A program made the translations under genes and the position numbers. This document shows, in pieces, positions 42,890 to 52,851 of a DNA stretch of 64,000 nt. The notes beneath the pieces are model-generated. The model saw only the letters and a program-made list of their open reading frames with translations. It made no database searches and had not been told where the DNA came from. Origin of the DNA: Nocardia arthritidis. GTDB lineage: Bacteria > Actinomycetota > Actinomycetes > Mycobacteriales > Mycobacteriaceae. The stretch's first letter is position 1. Each line of letters starts with the position of its first letter. The stretch is taken from the NCBI RefSeq assembly GCF_011801145.1, contig NZ_CP046172.1, positions 3,286,001 through 3,350,000 of the forward strand. Direction: 5' to 3'.

Positions 42890-43762
42890 TCAGAAACTGT
42901 GCTCGGGGCCGGGGAAGACGCCCCGGCGCACTTCGTCGGCGTAAAGCGCCGCCGCCGTGCGCAATTCGTCGCCGACGTTGCCGAACCGCTTGACGAACCT
43001 GGCGGTCTTGCCGCTGGTGTAGCCCGCCATGTCCTGCCAGACCAGCACCTGGGCATCGCAATCCCGGCCGGCGCCGATGCCGACGGTGGGAATGGTGAGC
43101 TTGCGGGTGATCTGACCGGCCAGCTCGGCCGGAACCATCTCCATCACCACCGAGAACGCACCGGCCTCCTGCACGGCGATGGCGTCGGCGATGAGCTGTT
43201 CGGCGGCGTCGCCGCGGCCCTGCACCCGGAACCCGCCGAGGGTGTTGACGCTCTGCGGTGTGAAGCCGAGATGCGCCATCACGGGGATGCCCGAGCTGGC
43301 GAGCAGCGCGATCTGCTCGGCGACCCGCTCGCCGCCCTCCAGCTTGATCGCGTGCGCCTGACCCTCCTTCATGAACCTGGTTGCGGTGGCCAGCGCCAGC
43401 TGTGCACCGCCTTCATAGGTGCCGAACGGCAGGTCGGCCACCACCAGCGCGTGCGGCGCGCCCCGAACCACACCGCGGACCAGCGGCAGCAGCTCGTCCA
43501 CCGTGACCGGCACGGTGGTGTCGTAGCCGTACACCACATTGGCCGCCGAATCGCCGACCAGCAGCACCGGGATACCGGCCTCCTCGAACAGCCGCGCCGA
43601 GGAATAGTCGTAGGCCGTGAGCATGGCCCACTTCTCGCCCGCGGACTTCATCTCCTGCAGGTGGTGCACCCGGGTCTTGCGCCTGGCCGCCTTCGCGGTC
43701 GGACCGGCCGTACTGGGCGCCGCGCCGTAAGCAGGGGTTTCCGTATCGGATACGGACATCAT
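42890..43762 (-). CDS. panB: 3-methyl-2-oxobutanoate hydroxymethyltransferase
   Basis: The 290-aa protein has PanB motifs throughout: [37 protein letters not shown], the metal and substrate site [32 protein letters not shown] and [19 protein letters not shown]. It makes ketopantoate, the first committed step of pantothenate/CoA synthesis. The start is ATG at 43762 or 43759. It is divergent from the CaeA-like gene, the same arrangement as in mycobacteria. Confidence 0.97.
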   Translation of the reverse strand: MMSVSDTETPAYGAAPSTAGPTAKAARRKTRVHHLQEMKSAGEKWAMLTAYDYSSARLFEEAGIPVLLVGDSAANVVYGYDTTVPVTVDELLPLVRGVVRGAPHALVVADLPFGTYEGGAQLALATATRFMKEGQAHAIKLEGGERVAEQIALLASSGIPVMAHLGFTPQSVNTLGGFRVQGRGDAAEQLIADAIAVQEAGAFSVVMEMVPAELAGQITRKLTIPTVGIGAGRDCDAQVLVWQDMAGYTSGKTARFVKRFGNVGDELRTAAALYADEVRRGVFPGPEHSF

Positions 43763-43904
43763 CGTCCCTTTCGTCGAATGCCTCGGGGCCCGTAACGGGT
43801 CCCCGGGTTTGTCTGACGCATTCAGTCTGCCAGCCGGATGACGGCCGGATTAAGGGCCGTGACCGGTGCTATTGGTCACAGGGGGATGGTGCAATATCTT
43901 TGCC

Positions 43905-45425
43905 ATGTCGTCGGTGCGGTTGGGTGTGTTCGGGGTCGCGGTGCTGGCGCTGGTCGCGGGTTGTGCGAGCACGGGCGATCCGATGCCGCCCGCACCCGCC
44001 GGACTGGAGAAGTTCTACGCGCAGACGGTGCACTGGGGTGATTGCGCCGGATTCAGCGACGGCTCGACCCGATTCGCACCCGCCACCGAATGCGCCCGGG
44101 TCGCGGTGCCGATCGACTACGCCGCACCGGACGGCCCGACCGCGCAGATCGCGGTGTCGCGGCTGCGGGCGACCGGCAAGAAGATCGGCTCGCTGCTGAT
44201 GAATCCGGGTGGGCCGGGTGAGGCGGGGCTGGCGATGTCGGCGCTCGGCGGGCGCACGCCGCTGGCGGAACGTTTCGACCGGGTCGGCTTCGATCCGCGC
44301 GGCGTCGGCGCGTCCACCCCGGCGATCCTGTGCCAGACCGCGCAGGAGAACGACGCGGAGCGCACCGAACCGCCGAAGGACAATACGCCGCAGGGCATCG
44401 CCGATATCGAGGCCGAGAACAAGCGATACGCCGATCGCTGCGTGCAGCGCAGCGGCCTGAATTTCCTGGCCCATGTGGGGACCAAGGAGGTCGCGCAGGA
44501 TATGGATGTGCTGCGGGCGGTGCTCGGTGATCCGAAACTCACCTACCTCGGCTATTCCTACGGAACCCGGCTCGGTTCGGCATATGCCGAGAAATTCCCG
44601 ACGCGGGTGCGGGCGATGGTGCTGGACGGCGCGATCGATCCGACACAGGATCCGGTGGCCGAATCGCTGCGCCAGGCCGCGGGTTTCCAGACCGCCTTCA
44701 ACGCCTACAGCGCCGACTGCGTCAAACGCGCGGACTGCCCGCTCGGTACCGACCCCGCCGCGGCGACCGCCCGATTCCGGGAACTGCTGAATCCGTTGTG
44801 GGACAAGCGGGTTCCGACGTCCGACCAGCGCGGGCTCGGCTACGACGACGCCATCACCGGCGTGCGGCAGGCGCTCTACTCCGACGAGCTGTGGCCCGGT
44901 CTCACCCTCGGGCTCGCGGAATTGCGCGACGGTCGCGGCGACACCCTGCTGCGATTCGCCGACATGTATCAGGCCCGTCGCGACGACGGCACCTACAGCA
45001 ACCGGATCGACGCGTTCAACGCCATCCGCTGCGTCGACGATCCGCGCGTCACCGATCGGGCGGTGGTCGCCAGGCAGGACGCCGATGCGCGCCGCGCCGC
45101 GCCGTTCGCCGACGACGGACGCGGCACCGGCGCCTCGGCGCTGGAACTGTGCGCCACCTGGCCGGTGCCGAATACCACCGTGCCGCACCATGTTTCGGCG
45201 CCCGGCCTGCCGAAGACGGTGGTGGTGTCGACCACCGAGGATCCGGCGACGCCGTACCAGGCCGGTGTCGACCTGGCCGGGCAGTTGGGGGCCTCGCTCA
45301 TCACCTACAAGGGGAGCAGGCATACCGTCGCGCTGGTGGCCGGCGAACAATGCGTCGACAGTGCGGTTTTCGACTATCTGGTGTCGCTGAAGGCCCCGGC
45401 CCCAAATCTCACGTGCGGATCGTGA
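43905..45425 (+). CDS. caeA: CaeA/Hip1-type lipoprotein serine hydrolase
   Basis: The 506-aa alpha/beta hydrolase with a TAP-like C-terminus has a lipobox (ALVAGC, cysteine 20), the oxyanion region MNPGGPGEAG, the nucleophile elbow GYSYGT (serine 218) and late Asp (TEDPATP) and His (GSRHTV). The order and spacing match Hip1/CaeA (Rv2224c) and its neighbour Rv2223c, cell-envelope proteases/esterases beside panB and glnA2. Only one copy is present here. It is surface-anchored. Its last codons recur once downstream. Confidence 0.93.
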   Translation: MSSVRLGVFGVAVLALVAGCASTGDPMPPAPAGLEKFYAQTVHWGDCAGFSDGSTRFAPATECARVAVPIDYAAPDGPTAQIAVSRLRATGKKIGSLLMNPGGPGEAGLAMSALGGRTPLAERFDRVGFDPRGVGASTPAILCQTAQENDAERTEPPKDNTPQGIADIEAENKRYADRCVQRSGLNFLAHVGTKEVAQDMDVLRAVLGDPKLTYLGYSYGTRLGSAYAEKFPTRVRAMVLDGAIDPTQDPVAESLRQAAGFQTAFNAYSADCVKRADCPLGTDPAAATARFRELLNPLWDKRVPTSDQRGLGYDDAITGVRQALYSDELWPGLTLGLAELRDGRGDTLLRFADMYQARRDDGTYSNRIDAFNAIRCVDDPRVTDRAVVARQDADARRAAPFADDGRGTGASALELCATWPVPNTTVPHHVSAPGLPKTVVVSTTEDPATPYQAGVDLAGQLGASLITYKGSRHTVALVAGEQCVDSAVFDYLVSLKAPAPNLTCGS

Positions 45426-45472
45426 AACGCGGTGCGGGTCCCGAGCTTGCGTGCGGATCTTGAAACACAGCC
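45412..45472 (+). repeat. 38-bp partial repeat of the CaeA-like gene 3' end
   Basis: CGTGCGGATCGTGAAACGC (45412, containing the stop) recurs 38 bp later as CGTGCGGATCTTGAAACAC (45450). The second copy is incomplete. It is a smaller example of the stop-spanning duplications seen elsewhere in the window. Confidence 0.65.
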
Positions 45473-45516
45473 CGATTCACCGGATGAAACGCGCGGGCGT
45501 AATCCGGACTCCGTAT

Positions 45517-45532
45517 GTAACACGGATTTAAC
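45517..45532 (+). promoter_or_regulatory. GlnR-like box upstream of glnA2
   Basis: GTAAC-n6-TTAAC fits the actinobacterial GlnR half-operator (GTnAC-n6-GnAAC) with one mismatch. It is centred about 30 bp before the glnA2 ATG. Only one half of the usual double site is found. Confidence 0.45.
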
Positions 45533-45542
45533 GCCGCGCACC

Positions 45543-45555
45543 TACGCTCGCGGAC
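45543..45555 (+). promoter_or_regulatory. -10 element for a probably leaderless glnA2 mRNA
   Basis: TACGCT (45543-45548) ends 7 nt before the ATG at 45556, and no Shine-Dalgarno is present. Confidence 0.4.
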
Positions 45556-46896
45556 ATGGATCGCCAGAAGGAATTCGTGCTGCGGACGCTCGAAGAGCGG
45601 GATATCCGCTTCGTGCGGCTCTGGTTCACCGACGTGCTTGGTTACCTGAAGTCCGTTGCCATCGCCCCCGCCGAACTGGAGGGCGCCTTCGAAGAGGGTA
45701 TCGGCTTCGACGGATCGGCCATCGAGGGCTTCGCCCGGGTCTCCGAGGCCGATATGGTCGCCCGTCCGGATCCGTCCACCTTCCAGGTGCTGCCGTGGGC
45801 CACCAGCAAGGGCCATCAGCACTCCGCGCGGATGTTCTGCGATATCACCATGCCCGACGGCTCCCCGTCCTGGGCCGACCCGCGCCACGTGCTGCGCCGT
45901 CAGCTGAACAAGGCGGGCGATGTGGGCTTCAGCTGCTACGTGCATCCGGAGATCGAATTCTTCCTGCTGGAGAACGGTCCGCTGGACGGCTCGCGGCCGA
46001 CCCCGGCCGATAACGGCGGCTTCTTCGACCAGGCCGTGCACGACGCCGCGCCGAACTTCCGCCGCCACGCCATCGACGCGCTCGAATCGATGGGCATCTC
46101 GGTGGAGTTCAGCCATCATGAGGGCGCGCCCGGCCAGCAGGAGATCGATCTGCGCTACGCCGACGCGCTGTCCATGGCCGATAACGTGATGACCTTCCGC
46201 TACCTGATCAAGGAAGTGGCCATCGACGAGGGTGTGCGCGCGACGTTCATGCCCAAGCCGTTCGCCGAATATCCGGGTTCGGCCATGCACACGCATATGA
46301 GCCTGTTCGAGGGTGAGGCGAACGCCTTCCACGATCCGGACGATCCGATCAACCTGTCGGAGACGGCGCGCGCGTTCATCGCGGGCATTCTGGAGCACGC
46401 GCCGGAGATCAGCGCGATCACCAACCAGTGGGTGAACTCCTACAAGCGGTTGATCCACGGCGGCGAGGCGCCGACGGCCGCGTCGTGGGGTCGGTCGAAC
46501 CGGTCGGCGCTGGTCCGGGTGCCGATGTACACGCCGAACAAGTCGTCCTCGCGCCGGGTCGAGATCCGCAGCCCAGATTCCGCGTGCAACCCGTACCTGA
46601 CCTTCGCGGTGCTGCTCGCGGCCGGTCTGCGCGGTATCGAGAAGGGCTACACGCTGCCGCCGGAGGCCGAGGACGACGTATGGTCGCTCACCGCCGCCGA
46701 GCGGCGCGCCATGGGCTTCCGCGAGCTGCCCGGCACGCTGGACGAGGCGCTGCAGGCGATGGAGCGTTCGGAGCTGGTGGCCGAGACGCTCGGCGAGCAC
46801 GTCTTCGACTTCTTCCTGCGCAACAAGCGCCGAGAGTGGGCCGATTACCGCAGCCAAGTGACGCCTTATGAGCTAAAGGAGTACCTGGGCCTCTGA
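45556..46896 (+). CDS. glnA2: Glutamine synthetase type I, GlnA2
   Basis: The 446-aa protein carries glutamine synthetase signatures: GIGFDGSAIEGF, HPEIEFFL, SHHEGAPGQQEIDLRYADAL, FMPKPF and NRSALVRVP. At the position of the GlnA1 adenylylation tyrosine it reads DDVWSLTAAERR, so it lacks that tyrosine and should escape GlnE control. In M. tuberculosis GlnA2 (Rv2222c) is a minor, non-essential synthetase. It precedes glnE with a strong hairpin between. Confidence 0.96.
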   Translation: MDRQKEFVLRTLEERDIRFVRLWFTDVLGYLKSVAIAPAELEGAFEEGIGFDGSAIEGFARVSEADMVARPDPSTFQVLPWATSKGHQHSARMFCDITMPDGSPSWADPRHVLRRQLNKAGDVGFSCYVHPEIEFFLLENGPLDGSRPTPADNGGFFDQAVHDAAPNFRRHAIDALESMGISVEFSHHEGAPGQQEIDLRYADALSMADNVMTFRYLIKEVAIDEGVRATFMPKPFAEYPGSAMHTHMSLFEGEANAFHDPDDPINLSETARAFIAGILEHAPEISAITNQWVNSYKRLIHGGEAPTAASWGRSNRSALVRVPMYTPNKSSSRRVEIRSPDSACNPYLTFAVLLAAGLRGIEKGYTLPPEAEDDVWSLTAAERRAMGFRELPGTLDEALQAMERSELVAETLGEHVFDFFLRNKRREWADYRSQVTPYELKEYLGL

Positions 46897-46957
46897 GTAT
46901 CGCGCTGCGATTCGATGAGGGTTGGTGGTCGGGCGGCGGGTGGGTCTGAGAGCAGAA

Positions 46958-46987
46958 GCGCATACCGCCCGCTTGGGCGGTATGCGC
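46958..46987 (+). terminator. Hairpin between glnA2 and glnE (I-shaped terminator or attenuator)
   Basis: GCGCATACCGCCC and GGGCGGTATGCGC form a perfect 13-bp stem with a GCTT tetraloop. No T-tract follows (ATAATG), as in many actinobacterial U-less terminators. It should separate glnA2 from glnE or lower read-through. Confidence 0.75.
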
Positions 46988-47050
46988 ATAATGTCACAGT
47001 TGCGGGTGCCATTGGCATGTCGTTGGTCAATGACAGGTAATTTGAACTTT

Positions 47051-50000
47051 ATGGTCCGGCCACCGTCTGCCCGCTCCGCTGTTCCAGGTGTCGGTCGGCT
47101 CGGATTGCTCGAGCCGTCGGCCGCCGATTCGTTACGCGAATTGGCCTGGGACAACGTCGAAAGCGTTCCCGTCCTCTGGGCGCTATCCCGCGCGCCCGAC
47201 GCCGATCTGGCGCTGAACACGCTGGTCAAGCTGCGGGAAGGACTCGGAACCGACTGGGCGGCTTTGGATTCCGTGCTGCGCACCGATACGTCGTTACGTG
47301 GCAGGCTTTTCGCGCTGCTCGGTTCGTCGAGTGCGTTCGCCGATCATCTCGTTGCCACGCCCGGGTCCTGGGAACTGTTGCAGCGCTTGGGTTTGCCGAC
47401 GCGTGACGAGGTATTCGCCGAACTGCTGGACGCGGTGGGCGCGGTTCCGGAGAACGGTCCGTACGCCGGGCCCAACCTGTTCCGCGCGACGGTCGCCGGG
47501 CCCGAGGCTGTTCCGTTGCTGCGCAAGCGGTATCGCGATCAGCTGATGCTGCTCGCCGCGCTCGACCTGGCGGCCACCGTGGAGAACGAGCCGGTGCTGC
47601 CCTATCAGGTCGTCGGCCGCCACCTGACCGACCTGGCCGATGCCGCGCTCACCGCGGCGCTCGCCGTCGCGATCGCGCGGGTGTGCAAGGGCGGGCCGTG
47701 CCCGGTGCGGCTCGCGGTGATCGCCATGGGCAAAAGCGGTGCGCGCGAGCTCAACTACGTCAGCGATGTCGACGTGGTGTTCGTCGCCGAACCCGCCGAC
47801 GCCACCGCGACCCGGCTGGCCGCCGAGATGATGAGCGTGGCGAGCGCGGCCTTCTTCGAGGTGGACGCGGCGCTGCGGCCGGAGGGCAAGGCGGGTGCGC
47901 TGGTGCGCACGCTGGAATCGCATCTGGCGTACTACCGGCGATGGGCGCGGACCTGGGAGTTCCAGGCGCTGTTGAAGAACCGGCCGATGACCGGCGATAT
48001 CGCGCTGGGCGAGCAGTACCGCGACGCGATCATGCCGATGGTGTGGGCCGCGTCCGAACGCCCGGACTTCGTCGCCGACGTGCAGGCCATGCGCAGGCGG
48101 GTGGAGGATCTGGTGCCCGCCGAATTGCGCGAGCGTGAGCTGAAACTCGGGCACGGCAGCCTGCGCGATGTCGAATTCGCGGTGCAGCTACTGCAATTGG
48201 TGCACGGCCGGGTCGACGAGACGCTGCATGTGCAGGGCACCGTCGAGGCGCTCACCGCGCTGGCCGCGGGCGGTTACGTCGGCCGCGACGACGCTGCGAA
48301 CCTCACCGCCTCCTACGAATTCCTGCGCCTGCTCGAACACCGATTGCAGTTGCAGCGGCTGAAGAGAACGCACACACTGCCCGCCGCCGACGACGAGGAG
48401 GGCATGCGCTGGCTGGCCCGCGCCGCGCATATCCGGCCGGACGGCAGGCAGGACGCGGTCGGCGTGCTCACCGCCGAGATCCGCCGTAATGCGGTGCGGG
48501 TGCGGCGATTACACGCGAAGCTGTTCTACCGGCCGCTGCTGGAATCGGTGGTGCGGCTGGATCCGGACGCGCTGCGGCTCAGCCCCGACGCGGCCGTGCG
48601 TCAGCTGGCGGCGCTCGGCTATGCCGCGCCGGAAAACGCGCTCGGGCACCTGAAGGCGCTCACCGGCGGTGTCTCGCGCAAGGGGCGCATACAGGCGCTG
48701 CTGCTGCCGACCCTGCTCGAATGGCTCGGTGACACACCGAATCCCGATGCCGGGCTGCTCGCGTACCGCAGGGTGTCCGAGGGCCTCGACGACCAGATCT
48801 GGTTCCTGCGCGAACTGCGCGACGAGGGCGCCATCGCGCAGCGGCTGATGATCGTGCTCGGCTCCTCGGAGTACCTGCCGGATCTGCTGATCAACGCGCC
48901 CGACACCATCCGCATGTACGCCGACGGGCCCGGCGGCCCGCTGCTGCTGAGCCCGCGCCCGGAGGATGTCGCGAGCGGCATCCTCACCGCCGCCGCCCGC
49001 TACGAGGATCCGAATCGCGCTGTCGCGGCGGCCCGTTCGCTGCGCAGGCACGAACTGGCCCGGGTCGCCTCCGCGGATCTGCTCGGCATGCTCGACGTGC
49101 CCGCGGTGTGCGGGGCGCTGTCCTCGGTGTGGGTCGCGGTGCTGGAGGCGTCGCTGCAGGCGGTGATCCGGTCCACCGAGGCCGAACTGGGCGCGCAGGC
49201 GCCCGCCGATCTCGCGGTGATCGGCATGGGCAGGCTCGGCGGCATGGAACTCGGCTACGGTTCGGACGCCGACGTGCTGTTCGTCTGCGATCCGCGGCCC
49301 GGCGAGGACGAGACCAAGGCCGTCAAATGGGCGATCGGCGTCGCCGAGCGGGTGCAGCGGATGCTCGGCGCGCCGAGCACCGATCCGCCGCTGCACGTCG
49401 ACGCCGGGCTGCGGCCCGAGGGCCGAAACGGTGCGCTGGTCCGGACTTTGGCCGCGTACCAGGTCTATTACGAGCAGTGGGCGCAGCCGTGGGAGGTGCA
49501 GGCGCTGCTGCGCGCGCACCAGGTGGCGGGCGATCAGCAGCTCGGGCTGCGCTTCCTGCACGTCATCGACAAGGTGCGCTATCCGGAGGGCGGCGTTTCG
49601 GCCGAGGCGGTGCGCGAGATCCGCCGGATCAAGGCCCGGGTGGATTCGGAACGCCTGCCGCGCGGGGCGAATCCGGCGACGCACACCAAACTGGGCCGCG
49701 GCGGGCTCGCCGATATCGAGTGGACCGTGCAGTTGCTGCAGCTGCGGCACGCGCACGATGTGCCCGCGCTGCACAATACGTCGACGCTGGAATCGCTGGA
49801 TGTGATCGAGCGGACCGAGCTGCTCACCGCCGAGGATGTCGCGCTGCTGCGGGAATCCTGGCTCACCGCGACGAAGGCGCGCAACGCGCTGGTGCTGGTG
49901 CGCGGCAAACCGGCCGATCAATTGCCCGGCCCCGGGCGGCTGCTCTCGGCGGTCGCCAAGGTGGCGGGCTGGCCGAACGACGATGGCAGCGAATTCCTGG

Positions 50001-50062
50001 ACAACTACATGCGGGTGACGCGCCGGGCGAAGGCGGTGGTGGAGCGGGTATTCGGGGCGTGA
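47051..50062 (+). CDS. glnE: Bifunctional glutamine-synthetase adenylyltransferase / deadenylylase
   Basis: The 1003-aa protein has two nucleotidyltransferase modules: the N-terminal deadenylylase ([20 protein letters not shown] near residue 225) and the C-terminal adenylylase ([20 protein letters not shown] near residue 725). Helical domains follow each. It adenylylates GlnA1 on a tyrosine to switch it off when glutamine is plentiful. The ATG at 47051 matches the mycobacterial N-terminus ([17 protein letters not shown]); in-frame ATGs upstream lack ribosome sites. Confidence 0.96.
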   Translation: MVRPPSARSAVPGVGRLGLLEPSAADSLRELAWDNVESVPVLWALSRAPDADLALNTLVKLREGLGTDWAALDSVLRTDTSLRGRLFALLGSSSAFADHLVATPGSWELLQRLGLPTRDEVFAELLDAVGAVPENGPYAGPNLFRATVAGPEAVPLLRKRYRDQLMLLAALDLAATVENEPVLPYQVVGRHLTDLADAALTAALAVAIARVCKGGPCPVRLAVIAMGKSGARELNYVSDVDVVFVAEPADATATRLAAEMMSVASAAFFEVDAALRPEGKAGALVRTLESHLAYYRRWARTWEFQALLKNRPMTGDIALGEQYRDAIMPMVWAASERPDFVADVQAMRRRVEDLVPAELRERELKLGHGSLRDVEFAVQLLQLVHGRVDETLHVQGTVEALTALAAGGYVGRDDAANLTASYEFLRLLEHRLQLQRLKRTHTLPAADDEEGMRWLARAAHIRPDGRQDAVGVLTAEIRRNAVRVRRLHAKLFYRPLLESVVRLDPDALRLSPDAAVRQLAALGYAAPENALGHLKALTGGVSRKGRIQALLLPTLLEWLGDTPNPDAGLLAYRRVSEGLDDQIWFLRELRDEGAIAQRLMIVLGSSEYLPDLLINAPDTIRMYADGPGGPLLLSPRPEDVASGILTAAARYEDPNRAVAAARSLRRHELARVASADLLGMLDVPAVCGALSSVWVAVLEASLQAVIRSTEAELGAQAPADLAVIGMGRLGGMELGYGSDADVLFVCDPRPGEDETKAVKWAIGVAERVQRMLGAPSTDPPLHVDAGLRPEGRNGALVRTLAAYQVYYEQWAQPWEVQALLRAHQVAGDQQLGLRFLHVIDKVRYPEGGVSAEAVREIRRIKARVDSERLPRGANPATHTKLGRGGLADIEWTVQLLQLRHAHDVPALHNTSTLESLDVIERTELLTAEDVALLRESWLTATKARNALVLVRGKPADQLPGPGRLLSAVAKVAGWPNDDGSEFLDNYMRVTRRAKAVVERVFGA

Positions 50063-50134
50063 GCCGCGATATCCACACAAGATCGGCACAGCTCGGCCAC
50101 CGCCGACACATATCGCCCGCTTAGGGTTTCGGAC

Positions 50135-51082
50135 ATGCGAATGTGGTTGCGGCGGTTGGTGCTCGGGGCGGGTTGGTGCGCGGTCTTCGCGGGAATCGCC
50201 GGAATCGCACTGCATTTCGGATCGGGGCGGCGGCAGTCGACGGTGCTGCTGGCGGCGGGCGCACCGTATCTGATGGCTGCGGCGCTGGCCGGATTCGTGT
50301 TGTGCGCGACGACGCGTGCCTGGCGCAGCGCGGTGCTCGCCGGTGGGGTAGTGGTGGCCGTGATAGGCACCTGCGTGCCGTGGTTCGTCGCCGACGGCAA
50401 GGCGGCCACCGGTATAGCGGTGAATGTCCTGCAATCGAATCTGCGGCACGGCAACGGGGATGCGGAGACGCTGGTGCGTGCGGTGCGTGCGGAATCGGTG
50501 GATCTGCTGACCCTGGAAGAACTGACCCAGGCCGAGGTGGACCGGCTGGCCGCGGCGGGCATCGAACAGGTGCTGCCCTACCGATATGCGCAGCCGACGG
50601 CGCAGGGCGGTGGCGGCAGCGGAATCTACAGCCGTTATCCGTTGCGGGACACCAGGAAATACGACGGCTTCGTGCTGAACAACCTATCCGCGACGATGGA
50701 ACACCCTGAGCGCGGCCCGATTTCGGTATTCGCCTTCCACCCGGTACCGCCGACGGCCGATTTCACGATCTGGCGCACGGAATTGGGACGGATCCGGGAA
50801 ATCCTCGACGCCGCGCCGGGTCCGGCGATAGTCGGCGCGGATTTCAATGCGACCCGCGATCATTCGCAATTCCGCGACCTACTGACCGGCCGGTTCGCCT
50901 CGGCCGCCGATCAGGCCGGCGCCGGTTGGTTGCCGACCTTTCCCGCGGACCGGCGCTGGGGTCCGGTGATCGGCATCGATCATGTGCTCGTCGCGGACGG
51001 TAATACGGAAGATATTCGGACACTGACGATTCCGCGTTCGGATCATCGGGCTCTGTTGGCGCGGCTGCGGATGACGCGTTGA
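50135..51082 (+). CDS. Membrane-anchored endonuclease/exonuclease/phosphatase-family protein
   Basis: The 315-aa protein has three N-terminal membrane helices (about residues 5-30, 35-60, 65-85) followed by an EEP-fold domain: VNVLQSNLRHGN, LLTLEELTQAEV, GADFNATRDHSQF and a final IGIDHVLV with SDHRAL. The catalytic domain is probably extracytoplasmic. Substrate (nucleic acid, phospholipid or inositol phosphate) is not defined. Start ATG at 50135. Confidence 0.9.
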   Translation: MRMWLRRLVLGAGWCAVFAGIAGIALHFGSGRRQSTVLLAAGAPYLMAAALAGFVLCATTRAWRSAVLAGGVVVAVIGTCVPWFVADGKAATGIAVNVLQSNLRHGNGDAETLVRAVRAESVDLLTLEELTQAEVDRLAAAGIEQVLPYRYAQPTAQGGGGSGIYSRYPLRDTRKYDGFVLNNLSATMEHPERGPISVFAFHPVPPTADFTIWRTELGRIREILDAAPGPAIVGADFNATRDHSQFRDLLTGRFASAADQAGAGWLPTFPADRRWGPVIGIDHVLVADGNTEDIRTLTIPRSDHRALLARLRMTR

Positions 51083-51191
51083 TCCAGCCCCGCCCGACGC
51101 GCCGATTCCGATACGTACACCAGCCCCGTCGCTATTACGATGAGACGGGCTCGGCGGCGGGCGGTACCGGGCGGGACTTGGGGAGGATTGA

Positions 51192-52673
51192 ATGACAGCC
51201 TTGGGGCGGAATCCGATGATGACTACCAAGCGGTTGCGTTTCGCGGCACTCGCGGTGCTGCTCATGGTCACCGCGGCAGTGACGGGCTGCGGGCAAACCG
51301 CGACGGTCGGCACCCCGGCGCCCCCGTCCAGTGCCGAAAACCCGTGGCAGCTGGCCGCGGGCGCGGCATCGAACACGGGCGCCAAGGGCCCGAACGGCCC
51401 CCGCCCCGGCGTCCCGGACGCCAACCGCACCGCGGAGAACGGCGACGGCGGGCAATACGACAAGCTCTCGCTCAACGCCCTCGCCGATCTCGACGAATTC
51501 TGGACCACCGAATACGGCAAGAACTTCTCCGGCACGTTCACGCCGGTCACCCGCTACATCTCCTGGGACGCCAACGCGTCCAAGGAAAAATCGGTGACCT
51601 TCTGCCGCGCCAACACCTACCACGTGGTGAACGCCGCCTACTGCGACCTCGACCACACCATCGGCTGGGATCGCGGAGTGCTGCTGCCCGCGCTGGTGAA
51701 GCGGTACGGCCCGATGTCGGTGGTGATGGTGCTCGCCCACGAATACGGTCACTCGGTGCAGTCGCAGGCCAAACTCAACGGCTACCGCACCCCGACGCTG
51801 GTGCTCGAACAGCAGGCGGACTGCTTCGCCGGAGTGTTCATGCGCCAAGTGGCGGAAGGCAAGTCGAAGCATTTCACGCTGAACACCACCGACGGGCTCA
51901 ATTCCGTACTGGCCACCACGGTCGCGGTGCGCGACAAGGATCCGAACAATCCGAGGAACGTGCACGGTTCGGCGTTCGAGCGGGTCACCGCGCTGCAGAT
52001 CGGTTGGAACGACGGCGCTCCCGGCTGCAAGAAGATCGACAAGGCCGAGATCACCCAGCGCCGAGGCACTTTGCCGACCACCTTCGAACCGGGTGATCAG
52101 GATCAGCAGCTGCCGGTCGACCAGCCGTCGCTTACGCTCACCAGCCAGGCTCTCGCGAAGATCTTCCCGCTGAAAACTCCGCCTCAGTACGACTTTTCGG
52201 GTCTGGTGCGCAACTGCCCGCAGGTGACGCCGACGGATCCGGTGTCCTACTGCCCGAATTCGAACAAGATCGGCGTCGATCTGCCGACGCTGGCCAAGCG
52301 CGGCGCGTCGATGGTCGACAAGGATCCGCTCGGCGCGACGGTATCCGGCAACTACGCCGCATTCGTCGTCTTCATCTCCCGCTATGTCCTTGCGGTGGAA
52401 CAGGATCGGAAGCTGTCGCTGACCGGCGCCGACACCGCGGGCCTGCGCACCGCGTGCCTGTCCGGCGTCGCCACCGCCAAACTCGCCGACCCGAGCAGTG
52501 ATCCGCGCCTGACCGCGGGCGATCTGGATGCCGCGGTATCCGGGCTGCTCGCCGACGGCGCGGCGGCCGCCGACGTCGACGGTAAGGTCGCCGCCAGCGG
52601 CTACGAACGCCTGGAGGCGTTCCGCTCCGGCGTCCTCGACGGCGAATCCGCCTGCCTCAGCAAGTACAAATAG
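51192..52673 (+). CDS. Lipoprotein neutral zinc metallopeptidase
   Basis: The 493-aa protein has a lipobox (MVTAAVTGC, cysteine near residue 33), a Pro/Gly-rich linker and a zincin domain with HEYGH (in MVLAHEYGHSVQSQA) and EQQADCFAG downstream, as in the YpfJ-type zinc metallopeptidases. It probably acts at the cell surface; substrate unknown. GGGAGGA precedes the ATG. Immediately after its stop a 29-bp array begins. Confidence 0.9.
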   Translation: MTALGRNPMMTTKRLRFAALAVLLMVTAAVTGCGQTATVGTPAPPSSAENPWQLAAGAASNTGAKGPNGPRPGVPDANRTAENGDGGQYDKLSLNALADLDEFWTTEYGKNFSGTFTPVTRYISWDANASKEKSVTFCRANTYHVVNAAYCDLDHTIGWDRGVLLPALVKRYGPMSVVMVLAHEYGHSVQSQAKLNGYRTPTLVLEQQADCFAGVFMRQVAEGKSKHFTLNTTDGLNSVLATTVAVRDKDPNNPRNVHGSAFERVTALQIGWNDGAPGCKKIDKAEITQRRGTLPTTFEPGDQDQQLPVDQPSLTLTSQALAKIFPLKTPPQYDFSGLVRNCPQVTPTDPVSYCPNSNKIGVDLPTLAKRGASMVDKDPLGATVSGNYAAFVVFISRYVLAVEQDRKLSLTGADTAGLRTACLSGVATAKLADPSSDPRLTAGDLDAAVSGLLADGAAAADVDGKVAASGYERLEAFRSGVLDGESACLSKYK

Positions 52674-52851
52674 TCACAGGTGGGCCCGCCCGCAGCCAGG
52701 CGACAGTCACAGGTGGGCCTGCAGCCAGGCGGCAGTCATAGGTGGGCTCGCGGCCCGGCGGCAATCACAGGTCGGCCCGCAGCCCGGCGGCAATGACAGG
52801 TCGGCCCGCGGCCAGGTGACAGTCACAGGTGAGCCCGCGGCCCGGCGGCAA
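52674..52851 (-). repeat. Six 29-bp repeats copied from the lipase gene 3' end
   Basis: Six units resembling TCACAGGTGGGCCTGCAGCC...GG (29 bp each, the first 33 bp) fill exactly the space between the stop of the metallopeptidase (52673) and the stop of the convergent lipase (52852). The seventh, authentic unit is the lipase's last codons (AWLQAHL and stop). Five of six copies retain the antisense TGA. Confidence 0.95.
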
